This document shows, in pieces, positions 9,958 through 17,543 of a stretch of DNA of 64,000 bases. Origin of the DNA: Chloroflexia bacterium SDU3-3 (GTDB lineage: Bacteria; Chloroflexota; Chloroflexia; Chloroflexales; Roseiflexaceae); the NCBI GenBank assembly GCA_009268125.1, contig WBOU01000008.1, positions 93,543-157,542 on the forward strand. Direction: 5' to 3'. The notes under the pieces were generated by a model. That model worked only from the letters and a program-made list of their open reading frames with translations, was not told the DNA's origin and ran no database searches. Each line of letters opens with the position of its first letter. Within the stretch, counting starts at the first letter, position 1. Both the position numbers and the translations under genes were made by a program.

Positions 9958-11266
9958 CTTCGCGTAGCGCACTTTCTCGCTGGAACTTCAAGAATGCGGT
10001 GAATGCGGCATCGTCGCTGTAGGGTATGGAAAGCTCGTCGAGGCGGTGCTTGAGCGCTTCTCGCTCTTCGCTCGGTGCGCCTTTGGCCTTGTGCACAATG
10101 CGGTAGTATTCTTCGGCGGTCTTCATCATGTCCAGGTAGCGCTGGCTTTTTTGGGGTAGCTCGATCCCCATCACATCCTCGGAGATGTCCTCAATGCTTT
10201 TGTCGGCGTAGTCCTCGGCATAGCCCTCTTCGTCGCTTTCGGGGTCGAGGTTGATGAGCTGCCCTGGCTTGAGCGATTGGATGACAAACGGCGAGTGGGT
10301 GGTGGCGATGAACTGGCACTGCGGGAAGGTGGCGGCCAGCCTGCCCACCACGCTGCGCTGCCAGCGCGGGTGCAGGTGCAGGTCGATCTCGTCGATCAGG
10401 ATGACGGCCTGGCCCTCGCGCAGCGGGTCGGCCAGCGTGGGGTTGGCCAGCGAGAGCCGCCGCGCCACATCCAGCACCAGCGAGAGCATGCCGCGCTCGC
10501 CGTCGGAGAGCTGGCTGACGCCGAGCGTGCGCTGGCCCTTGCGCAGCACCATGGTCGGCTCGCTTTCGTCGGTCACCCGCACGTCGCTGAAGTCATCTAG
10601 GAAGGTGAGCACGGCCTCCCGCAGCGCTTCCAGCCGCTCGGGGCTGCCGATCTCCTCCTGCACGCGCCACCAGCTCGTGAACTCGCGGATGCGTAGCTCT
10701 CGCGGGCGCAGCGCATCGGCGAAGGCGAAGGTTGGCCCGCCGCCGCTGCGCGCGCTCTGGCTGCCTGCGGCCTCGCTGTAGAGCGAGCGGCGGGCGGCGA
10801 AGTAGATGGCCAGCGGGGTGGCTTTTTTGATCTTGACATGCGCCGCTAGGTCTTTTTTTGCCTCCACCCGCAGCGGCGCGCCGTCGGGTGGGTGCAGGGT
10901 CAGCTCGTCGCGCGGCTCCAGCCCATAGGTCTGGTCGCGCACCTCGCCGCTCTGCTCGGTCTCGGCGTAGCGCTCGCGCGGTAGGTGGATGAGCTGCTCC
11001 AGGGTCTGCCCGCCGAGCGCGATCTGCATCTGCACGGTGAGCGAGCCGCGCCCGTTGGTGATGTCGCTGGCGCTGAAGCTCTCCTGCCGCATCTTGACGC
11101 TGGTCAGGCGCGGCAGCATGCGGCTGAGCGTAACCCGCAGCGCATCCAGCACGCTGGATTTGCCCGCGCCGTTGACGCCGACGATCAGGTTCATCCCCGG
11201 CTGGAACTGGAACTCGGCCTGCTCGATCCCGCGCATCTGGTTGAGGGTGAGCGATGTGACCTTCAT
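9941..11266 (-). CDS. ptuA: AAA/ABC-type ATPase, PtuA-like (Septu-type defence)
   Basis: A 441-residue ATPase of the AAA15/AAA21, OLD-like group. Walker A is VGVNGAGKSS (29-38), the ABC signature QLSDGERG lies near 255, Walker B is AVILIDEIDLHLHP near 295, and the switch histidine is in ATTHSPF near 330. After the ATPase core is a charged helical tail of about 90 residues with no TOPRIM motif, so it is not an OLD nuclease. It overlaps hsdS by ATGA and the downstream HNH gene by 17 bp. In the E. coli prr locus the gene in this position, between hsdS and hsdR, is the anticodon nuclease PrrC; this protein lacks any C-terminal nuclease motif I can see, and the nuclease seems to be supplied by the HNH partner. 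Confidence 0.8.
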   Translation of the reverse strand: MKVTSLTLNQMRGIEQAEFQFQPGMNLIVGVNGAGKSSVLDALRVTLSRMLPRLTSVKMRQESFSASDITNGRGSLTVQMQIALGGQTLEQLIHLPRERYAETEQSGEVRDQTYGLEPRDELTLHPPDGAPLRVEAKKDLAAHVKIKKATPLAIYFAARRSLYSEAAGSQSARSGGGPTFAFADALRPRELRIREFTSWWRVQEEIGSPERLEALREAVLTFLDDFSDVRVTDESEPTMVLRKGQRTLGVSQLSDGERGMLSLVLDVARRLSLANPTLADPLREGQAVILIDEIDLHLHPRWQRSVVGRLAATFPQCQFIATTHSPFVIQSLKPGQLINLDPESDEEGYAEDYADKSIEDISEDVMGIELPQKSQRYLDMMKTAEEYYRIVHKAKGAPSEEREALKHRLDELSIPYSDDAAFTAFLKFQRESALREDETDQ

Positions 11267-12510
11267 ACAACCTCGGCTGTGTCTATCTGCCCCGTCACCG
11301 CCGCCGCGATCAGCGCGGTGCGGCGCTCCTGGAGCAGCGCAATCCCTTTTTGTACTTCTTGGTTGAGGTTATCAATGGCAGTTACTTGGCTTTGCACATA
11401 ATCTACGATTTGTTTTTGTTCTGCAAGTGGCGGAACCGGCAAGAGTATTTCAAAAAACTCTTCAGGGTAAAGTCGTAACCGTGATGACCATACGCCCTTT
11501 GAATAGCGTGAGACTTCTGTTGCGAAGTGCGGCGTTCGTACAAACAGATCGATATAGGATGGCGCATATTTAGGGGACGGTCGATAGACATGGTAATCAG
11601 GGCTGACAATCCCCTCTTGAAATGCTATACCCATGGCTCCCATCCATGCCCAGAGTGTATTGATGACGAGATCTCCAGGCTGGCATTTTTTATAGCCTTC
11701 TAGGCTTTCTGCCATGAACATGTTGACGTCTTTATCTGCTCGACGTGTCACTCCAGTAAGATGCGAGACACTCAAAAGCTCTTCTTGCCCTGTGGTAGAG
11801 CGCATATCGATCAGATTGAATAGCCGCCGTGCATATTCAACTTCCCACCCCGCAGGCACATCCCCGATCCACGGCACGCCCGAGGGCCGCGTGGCCGCGC
11901 TGGGGTCCAGCCCCCGTGTCACGGCGTGGGTGATCAGGGCGCGGCGCTTTTCGGCCAGCAGCCCCAGCAGCCGCTGCTTCGCGCCGATCAGCCCGTCGAT
12001 CCGCGCCGTCTCGCGGTCCAGGTAGCTCGCGATCGCCCGCTGTGTGGCGAGGGGGGGGAGGCTAATGGGAATGAGACCTAGATCGGATGCATTTATTGCT
12101 GGGTAACTTACACCAGTAGATCGATTAATTACTTCGTGAATGAAATGCGGCTCACGAAGGGCATACTTACAAAAGTTTGTGTCAAGCACATCAGGTTGTG
12201 GACGAACAACGGCAAAACCAGTTGAGACGATCAAGTTTGTTGATGGCGATTCAATGGGCGCTATTGCTTTAAGATATGTTCGCACTGTTGAGATGATGAC
12301 ATCTCCATGTCGTACTATACGTCTTGCACGGCTGGGCGCATCCTTAAATTTATATTCGACAATATCATGGATTAAGCCATTGGAATCAACATTTCCAATA
12401 TCTATATACTGTAGCTCAAAGTCTGGATCTGTTGTTTCACTCAAAGCTTCATCGTTAATACTGGCCGCATACTTTAAGAGTAGTTTTGTATGTTCAGATG
12501 TCACACTCAC
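11263..12510 (-). CDS. hsdS: Type I restriction enzyme specificity subunit
   Basis: HsdS carries two target-recognition domains (TRDs) that read the two halves of the bipartite DNA site. The 415-residue protein shows the repeated layout: TRD1 (about 1-155), conserved helical spacer beginning LPPLATQRAIASYLD with EKRRALITHAVTRG, TRD2 (about 215-355), then the second spacer VPPLAEQKQIVDYV with ERRTALIAAAVTG. The start is GTG at 12510, overlapping the hsdM stop (GTGA). The two TRD segments are visibly more AT-rich than the spacers and the flanking genes, the usual mark of TRD exchange. No inverted repeats, recombinase or extra hsdS fragment was seen nearby, so no phase-variable shuffling is suggested. 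Confidence 0.93.
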   Translation of the reverse strand: MSVTSEHTKLLLKYAASINDEALSETTDPDFELQYIDIGNVDSNGLIHDIVEYKFKDAPSRARRIVRHGDVIISTVRTYLKAIAPIESPSTNLIVSTGFAVVRPQPDVLDTNFCKYALREPHFIHEVINRSTGVSYPAINASDLGLIPISLPPLATQRAIASYLDRETARIDGLIGAKQRLLGLLAEKRRALITHAVTRGLDPSAATRPSGVPWIGDVPAGWEVEYARRLFNLIDMRSTTGQEELLSVSHLTGVTRRADKDVNMFMAESLEGYKKCQPGDLVINTLWAWMGAMGIAFQEGIVSPDYHVYRPSPKYAPSYIDLFVRTPHFATEVSRYSKGVWSSRLRLYPEEFFEILLPVPPLAEQKQIVDYVQSQVTAIDNLNQEVQKGIALLQERRTALIAAAVTGQIDTAEVV

Positions 12511-14543
12511 CCCACCACCTCCCGCAGCAGGTGGAGGATCTCCTCCTCGACGGCGCGGAGGTCGGCGTCGATCTGGGCCAGCGGGCGGGGCGGCGTGTAG
12601 GTGTAGAAGTGGCGGTTAAAGTTGACCTCGTAGGCCGAGCGCACGCCCTCGCGGTCGGCCCAGGCATCGCCCACGTGGCGCAGCACCTGCGTGCGCACAT
12701 GCTCGGCCACATCCTCGCGCAGCACCACATTCTCAAAATCGCGCTTGTCGGCATCCGGCTCGTACTGCTCGACCCAGCCCTGCTTCTTGGCTGCGAACCA
12801 GCCCCAGATCCGCTCGTCGCCAGGGCGCTTGCGCCGCCGCTCGCGCACCACCGGCAGCGCCTCGGCGTGGCGCTCGGTGAACACATTGCGGAACAGCTTG
12901 CGCTCGGGGGCCTTCCAGCGCCGCCCCTGCCGCATCAGCAGCGCCGTCATCAGCTCGTCGAAGCTGCTCCAGTCCTCGTGCTGGTCGCGCCCATACTCGC
13001 GGTCGATCAGCTGCACATCATCCAGCAGGTGCGGGGCCGCATCCAGGAACCGGCTCTTGCGCTCGGAGTCCATCTGGTACACCAGGCGCAGCGGGCGCTC
13101 GATTGGCACACGGTGGTAGCCGAAGTCGACATTCTCGAAGATCTTGCTGGTGGCCGTCTCGGCGAAATTGCCATACTCGCGCACCACATCCGCGATATCA
13201 TCTTGGCCCAGCTCGCGGCGCTTGTCGCCCAGGCTGCGGCGCAGCGGCTTCCAGCGCTGGCGCGCGTCGATCAGCTGGATCTTGCCCTGGCGCTCGGCGG
13301 TCTTGCGGTTGGTCACCAGCCAGATATAGGTGCCGATGCCGGTGTTATAGAACATCTGCTCGGGCAGCGCCACAATCGCATCCAGCATGTCGGCCTCGAT
13401 CAGCCACTTGCGGATCTCGCTCTCACCGCTGCCAGCGCCGCCGGTGAACAGCGGCGAGCCGTTGAACACCACCGCCAGCCGCGACCCCATACGCTGCATG
13501 TGCGGCTGGTAGGGCACAAACTTGCTGACCATATGCTGCAAGAATAGCAGCGCACCATCGTTCACCCGTGGCAGCCCTGCCGCAAAGCGGTTCCACGACT
13601 CGTTGCGGTCGCGCTCCTCCTGGATCTTCTTCTGCTGGCGCTTCCAGTCCACGCCGAAGGGCGGGTTGGCCAAGAAGTAGTCGAACTGGCCCTCGGTCAG
13701 CTCGTCGGCGGGCGGGAACTGATCGTCGATCAGCGAGTCGCCGTAGCGGATATCGCTCTGCTCGTTGCCCTTCATCAGCAGGTCGGAAGCGGCGATAGCG
13801 TAGGAGCGCGGGTTGAAATCCTGGCCGAACACCCACAGCCGATTGTCGGGGTTGAGCTGGCGCAGGTGGTTCTGGGCCTCGGAAAGCATGCCGCCGGTGC
13901 CGCAGGTGGGGTCGAGCAGCTTGAACACCTTGCCGTCGGTGGCCAGCGTGTCATCGTCGGGCGCAAACAGCAGGTCGACCATCAGCTGGATGACCTCGCG
14001 CGGGGTGAAGTGGTCGCCCGCCGTCTCGTTGGCGGCCTCGTTGAACTTGCGGATCAGATCCTCGAAGATCAGCCCCATCTGGATGTTGTCCACCTTATCG
14101 GGGTGCAGATCCACATCGCAGAACTTGGAGATCACCAGGTAGAGGATCTGGGCCTCCTCCATGCGCTCGATCTCGGCGGTGAACTCGAAGCGCTCGAAGA
14201 TCTTGCGCACATCCTCCGAGAAGCCATTGATATAGTCATTCAGGTGCAGGGCCAGGTTGTTGGGGTCGCCCTTCAGCCGCTGGAAATCGAGCTTGGAGTG
14301 GTTGTGGAAGCGCTGGCCCGCCACCTTGTTCAGGCGGGCGTCGAGCGCCTTGCCCTGCACCGCCTGCTCGATCCGCTGGTGCTCGGCCAGCACCTGGGGC
14401 TTGGTGGGCGCAAGCACGCAGTCGAAGCGGCGCAGCACCGTGAGCGGCAGCATCACCCGCTCGTACTGCGGCGGGCGGTAGGGGCCGCGCAGCAGATCGG
14501 CGATCTGCCAGATAAAGTTGACGTAGTAGTGATGGTCGCTCAT
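12507..14543 (-). CDS. hsdM: Type I restriction-modification DNA methyltransferase subunit
   Basis: HsdM methylates adenine at the N6 position within the site read by HsdS. The 678-residue protein has an N-terminal helical domain (IWQIADLLRG onward), the SAM-binding motif DPTCGTGGM near residue 220, and the catalytic NPPFG motif (YFLANPPFGVDW) near 300. It is longer than classical HsdM by a C-terminal extension of about 150 residues (after MDSERKSRFLD). The ATG at 14543 has GGGAGA upstream; a -10-like TACAAT lies on the minus strand at 14582-14577. First gene of the operon hsdM-hsdS-ptuA-ptuB-hsdR, in which successive genes overlap or nearly touch. Confidence 0.95.
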   Translation of the reverse strand: MSDHHYYVNFIWQIADLLRGPYRPPQYERVMLPLTVLRRFDCVLAPTKPQVLAEHQRIEQAVQGKALDARLNKVAGQRFHNHSKLDFQRLKGDPNNLALHLNDYINGFSEDVRKIFERFEFTAEIERMEEAQILYLVISKFCDVDLHPDKVDNIQMGLIFEDLIRKFNEAANETAGDHFTPREVIQLMVDLLFAPDDDTLATDGKVFKLLDPTCGTGGMLSEAQNHLRQLNPDNRLWVFGQDFNPRSYAIAASDLLMKGNEQSDIRYGDSLIDDQFPPADELTEGQFDYFLANPPFGVDWKRQQKKIQEERDRNESWNRFAAGLPRVNDGALLFLQHMVSKFVPYQPHMQRMGSRLAVVFNGSPLFTGGAGSGESEIRKWLIEADMLDAIVALPEQMFYNTGIGTYIWLVTNRKTAERQGKIQLIDARQRWKPLRRSLGDKRRELGQDDIADVVREYGNFAETATSKIFENVDFGYHRVPIERPLRLVYQMDSERKSRFLDAAPHLLDDVQLIDREYGRDQHEDWSSFDELMTALLMRQGRRWKAPERKLFRNVFTERHAEALPVVRERRRKRPGDERIWGWFAAKKQGWVEQYEPDADKRDFENVVLREDVAEHVRTQVLRHVGDAWADREGVRSAYEVNFNRHFYTYTPPRPLAQIDADLRAVEEEILHLLREVVG

Positions 14544-14648
14544 GGCGGTTTTGTCTCCCTTGGTGGCTGTCGCGCAATTGTAGCATATGGCAAAAAAGCG
14601 CACCACAAGGCGGGGGGACCGTCTACCACGAAGATGCGAAGGGGACGA

Positions 14649-14990
14649 ATAACCACGAAGACGCGAAGGCGCGAAGGGGGATGGGAGAAACGTTTACCAC
14701 CAAGACGCCAAGACACCAAGGGGACGAATAACCACGAAGACACGAAGGCGCGAAGGGGGATGGGAGAAACGTTTACCACCAAGGGGACGAATAACCACGA
14801 AGACGCGAAGGCGCGAAGGGGGATGGGAGAAACGTTTACCACCAAGACGCCAAGACACCAAGGGGACGAATAACCACGAAGACGCGAAGGCGCGAAGGGG
14901 GATGGGAGAAACGTTTACCACCAAGACGCCAAGACACCAAGGGGACGAATAACCACGAAGACGCGAAGGCGCGAAGGGGGATGGGGGGCG
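14649..14990. repeat. 79-bp tandem repeat of the octamer family
   Basis: Units begin ATAACCACGAAGACGCGAAG at 14649, 14728, 14791, 14870 and 14949. Spacings are 79, 63, 79 and 79 bp; the third unit begins early because the second lacks a 16-bp piece (GACGCCAAGACACCAA). Each unit joins a CGAAGGCG-type octamer run and a CCAAGACG-type run. The copies are almost identical, so the expansion is recent. A short lead-in of the same sequence begins near 14622. Confidence 0.95.
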
Positions 14991-15017
14991 TGCGCGGCGT
15001 GCCATGCGCCGCGCCGA

Positions 15018-15143
15018 TGTAGGGGCGGATCTCGTGTCCGCCCACGATGTGCGCATCGCGGGCATCGCGTGGCCGTTCGATGATGTCGATGAACACGGCG
15101 TATTTCGATGCGGGCGGGCGTACAACCCGCCCCTACAGCATGG
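15018..15143. mobile_element. MITE-like element with terminal inverted repeats
   Basis: About 126 bp bounded by TGTAGGGGCGG and CCGCCCCTACA, with subterminal inverted GGTCCGCCC-type segments and an internal GCGCATCGCGGGCATCGCG. There is no ORF. Its ends and interior recur at 16461-16573, which supports a small non-autonomous mobile or REPIN-like element. Confidence 0.55.
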
Positions 15144-15439
15144 ATAGCGCGGATATTAACATTATTTGTGCGGCGAATATATCGAGATGTGAATTATTCT
15201 TATGTGTAAATAGTCGCTAAAAAGACAACATATATTGATCAAAGAGGAATAATTCGGCGGTATATATTGATTTCATTCGTGATATTGTTGTGGCGGTTTG
15301 ATATGACGTGTGGCAGTGTATTCATTGGCAAAAAGCACATGATCGAGCGGTGTGGTTCCGAGATGTATGTATTCATGGCTTGCTGATAGGTCATGGCTCT
15401 ATGCGAAGGGTGGTGATGGCAAAGAAAGAGGCCGCGCAT
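15144..15439. other. AT-rich spacer before the 21-bp array
   Basis: Strongly AT-rich compared with its surroundings (tracts such as TATATATTGATTTC). Stops in all frames; no gene, RNA or promoter I can defend. Confidence 0.5.
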
Positions 15440-15771
15440 GCCAGCGGCCCGCGATTGCAGGCCAGCGGCCCGCGAATGTAAGCCAGCGGCCTGCGATTGC
15501 ATGCCAGCGGCCTGCGATTGCAGGCCAGCGGCCTGCGAATGTAAGCCAGCGGCCCGCGAATGTAAGCCAGCGGCCTGCGATTGCATGCCAGCGGCCCGCG
15601 ATTGCATGCCAGCGGCCCGCGATTGCATGCCAGTGGCCTGCGATTGCACGTCAGCGGCCCGCGAATGTAAGCCAGCGGCCCGCGAATGTAAGCCAGCGGC
15701 CCGCGAATGTAAGCCAGCGGCCCGCGATTGCACGCCTGCGGCCCACGAATGTACGCCAGTGGCCAAGATCG
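15440..15771. repeat. 21-bp tandem array, 15 units plus a partial
   Basis: Unit GCCAGCGGCC[C/T]GCGA[A/T]TG[C/T]A[N], repeated head to tail with no spacers from 15440 to 15754 and a decayed unit after it. Units are of two kinds, GCGATTGCA (A) and GCGAATGTA (B), in the order A B A A B B A A A A B B B A B. Because 21 is divisible by three and the units lack stops, several frames on both strands are open, giving meaningless heptapeptide ORFs. Twenty-one bp is two helical turns, so every unit presents the same DNA face. Confidence 0.95.
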
Positions 15772-15791
15772 TTTAAGAAAGAGGATCGTAT

Positions 15792-16448
15792 ATGCCGAGT
15801 CCCTACAAGAATGCCATAGACGACCTGCTCGCCGCCGCCGAGGCATCCATCAGCAACGCCGCCGACCCGATCATCGCCCCGCTCCTCGCCGCCTACGGCT
15901 ACGACGGCGCGCGGATCGCCGAGGGGCAGGCGCTCTACGATACCGCGCTCGACACCCTGGCCCGCCAGCGCAAGGAGCAGGGCGAGGAGAACAGCGCCTC
16001 GGCCAGCTTCCAGGCCGCGAGGGAGGCCGCCGACACCGCCTACATGCGGCTGGTGAAGGTGGCCCGCGTGGCCCTGAGCCGCGATGCCGCCGCACTTCAG
16101 GAGCTGGGGCTGGTCGGCCCGCGCAAGCGCACGATCAACGGCTGGGTGGGCCAGGCGCGCCAGTTCTACACCGCGCTGGAGCGCACCCCAAGCCACCAGG
16201 CCGCGCTTACGCGCTACGGCATCACCGCCGCGCGGCTGGCCGCCGATCGTGCCAGCTTCGAGGCCATGCTAGAGGCGAAGAACATCTACGACCGCGAGCG
16301 AGGCGACTCCCAGGATGCCAGCGAGCATCGCGAGGTCGCCTTCGAGGCGCTGGAGGACTGGATGGATGAGTTTATCCCCATCGCCCGTGTGGCGCTGGAT
16401 GAGCACCCGCAGCTGCTGGAGAAGCTAGGTGTCCAGGTCAAGGGGTAG
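15792..16448 (+). CDS. Helical protein with internal duplication, unknown function (218 aa)
   Basis: A soluble, almost entirely helical protein with no signal peptide. It contains two related segments: VARVALSRDAAALQELGLV near 100 and IARVALDEHPQLLEKLGV at the C terminus, so the protein is an internal tandem duplication of a four-helix-like unit. ATG 15792 has AGAGGAT upstream. It begins 20 bp after the end of the 21-bp array, so the array lies in its promoter/leader region. I recall similar proteins of unknown function ending in LLEKLGI from Chloroflexota and Bacteroidota, but cannot name the family. No neighbour suggests a role. Confidence 0.75.
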   Translation: MPSPYKNAIDDLLAAAEASISNAADPIIAPLLAAYGYDGARIAEGQALYDTALDTLARQRKEQGEENSASASFQAAREAADTAYMRLVKVARVALSRDAAALQELGLVGPRKRTINGWVGQARQFYTALERTPSHQAALTRYGITAARLAADRASFEAMLEAKNIYDRERGDSQDASEHREVAFEALEDWMDEFIPIARVALDEHPQLLEKLGVQVKG

Positions 16449-16460
16449 GGAATAGGGAAT

Positions 16461-16573
16461 GGGGCGGATTTCGTATCTGCCCGCCCACGGCGCACGCATC
16501 GCGTGCATCGCGACGCGCGGGGCGTGGGGATTGCGGCGTCTTCCGATGGGGCGGACACGAGGTCCGCCCCTAC
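16461..16573. mobile_element. Second MITE-like element
   Basis: Begins GGGGCGGATTTCGTATCTGCC, ends GGTCCGCCCCTAC, with the internal GCGCACGCATCGCGTGCATCG that parallels the copy at 15018-15143. It starts 12 bp after the stop of the helical-protein gene. Confidence 0.5.
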
Positions 16574-16697
16574 ATCATGGCGGGGCATGGGCGGCATGGT
16601 GCGGGCGAGCGATGGGGCATTGCGGTATCGTTGCGGGCGGCATCGCGCCGCGCCGCCCGCATTGCGATCCCTGGGGCAGGCATGGCAATGCACGCAA

Positions 16698-16742
16698 TGT
16701 GGGCGGCGTCTTTCGATGCGGGCGGGCACAAGGTCCGCCCCG
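16698..16742. mobile_element. Remnant half of the MITE-like element
   Basis: GTGGGCGGCGTCTTTCGATG followed by a GGGCGGGC/GGTCCGCCCC end. It matches only the right half of the elements at 15018 and 16461; the bases between 16574 and 16697 show nothing else recognisable. Confidence 0.4.
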
Positions 16743-16829
16743 ACACCCGTGGCGATCATCGCATGTCTATCGTGGGTCAATGCGGGCGTGGGGCCTGCTC
16801 CTCCCAAACCTTGGTGGCCAATACCTCCC

Positions 16830-16897
16830 TCGCGCCCTCGCGTCTTCGCGGCTATCCGCCCCTTTTTTCCTTGGTGCCTTGGCGTCTTGGTGGTAAA
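16830..16897. repeat. Inverted-orientation octamer repeat block
   Basis: CGCGTCTTCGCGG... followed by CCTTGGCGTCTTGGTGGTAA: both modules of the dispersed repeat in reverse orientation, directly upstream of the MOSC gene. Confidence 0.75.
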
Positions 16898-16989
16898 CGG
16901 CGCTCGACCCCCGATCTCCTTCCCCAGCCCCTTGCTCTGCGCGTGCCGAGGCGGTATGCTGTGGCCCAGCGAAGAGAAAGGAAGACCCT

Positions 16990-17532
16990 ATGGAAGGCAC
17001 CGTCCTGGCCGTGAGCGCCAGCGCCGACCACCACTTCAGCAAAGAGAACCGGCCAAGCATCCGGCTGCTGGAGGGCACCGGCGTGGAGGGCGACACCCAC
17101 CGAGGCATCACCGTGCAGCACCGCTCGCGCGTGGCCCAGAACCCCACCCAGCCCAACCTGCGCCAGGTCCACCTCATCCACGCCGAGCTGCACGACGAGC
17201 TGCGCGGCGCGGGCTTTGCGGTCGAGGCCGGGCAGCTGGGCGAGAACATCACCACGCGCGGGGTGGATCTGCTGGGGCTGCCCGCCGGGGCGCTGCTGCA
17301 CATCGGCGCGAGCGCGGTGGTGGAGGTGACGGGGCTGCGCAACCCATGCCTGCAGATCGAGCGCTTCCGCACGGGCATGCTGGCCGCCGTGCTGGATCGG
17401 GACGAGCAGGGCAACCTGATCCGTAAGGCCGGGGTGATGGGGGTGGTGCGGGCTGGCGGCGTGGTGCGCCCCGGCGACGGCATCCGCGTCGAGCTGCCGC
17501 CCGAGCCGCGCCGCGCGCTCGGGCCAGTGTAG
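16990..17532 (+). CDS. MOSC domain protein
   Basis: A 180-residue stand-alone MOSC (molybdenum cofactor sulfurase C-terminal) domain. The family binds or transfers sulfur/Moco through a conserved cysteine, seen here in TGLRNPCLQIERF. Other family marks are VEGDTHRG near residue 35, HLIHAELHDEL, and LGENITTRGVDL near 85. ATG 16990 follows AAGGAAG. The AlkZ-like gene starts 11 bp after its stop, so the two are probably one transcript, although no functional link is evident. The substrate is unknown; stand-alone MOSC proteins include the YiiM/YuaD types that act on N-hydroxylated compounds. Confidence 0.9.
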   Translation: MEGTVLAVSASADHHFSKENRPSIRLLEGTGVEGDTHRGITVQHRSRVAQNPTQPNLRQVHLIHAELHDELRGAGFAVEAGQLGENITTRGVDLLGLPAGALLHIGASAVVEVTGLRNPCLQIERFRTGMLAAVLDRDEQGNLIRKAGVMGVVRAGGVVRPGDGIRVELPPEPRRALGPV

Positions 17533-17543
17533 GGGGGCGCAGC

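Noticed and set aside
9941-11266. PrrC/RloC anticodon nuclease or OLD nuclease
   Set aside because: The ATPase has no C-terminal nuclease motif or TOPRIM acidic residues that I can see; nuclease function is better explained by the HNH partner. A fold search could change this.
14640-15125. Protein-coding frames with repeated VFVVIRPL or LGVLASWW segments
   Set aside because: They are translations of the octamer/79-bp repeats, seen in many other gene gaps in the window.
15440-15771. CRISPR array
   Set aside because: Units are contiguous with no spacers and 21 bp is too short; no cas genes in the window. The same holds for 27380-27673.
15239-15846. Antisense and sense ORFs of about 110-175 codons made of heptapeptide repeats (AGLHSRA, AARDCMP)
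   Set aside because: They come solely from a 21-bp repeat without stops; no start-site signals, and both strands are open over the same bases.
16453-16960. ORFs of 145-307 codons rich in Arg/Gly/Ala between 16453 and 17430
   Set aside because: They run across MITE-like sequence and the start of the MOSC gene in the wrong frame, with no ribosome sites.
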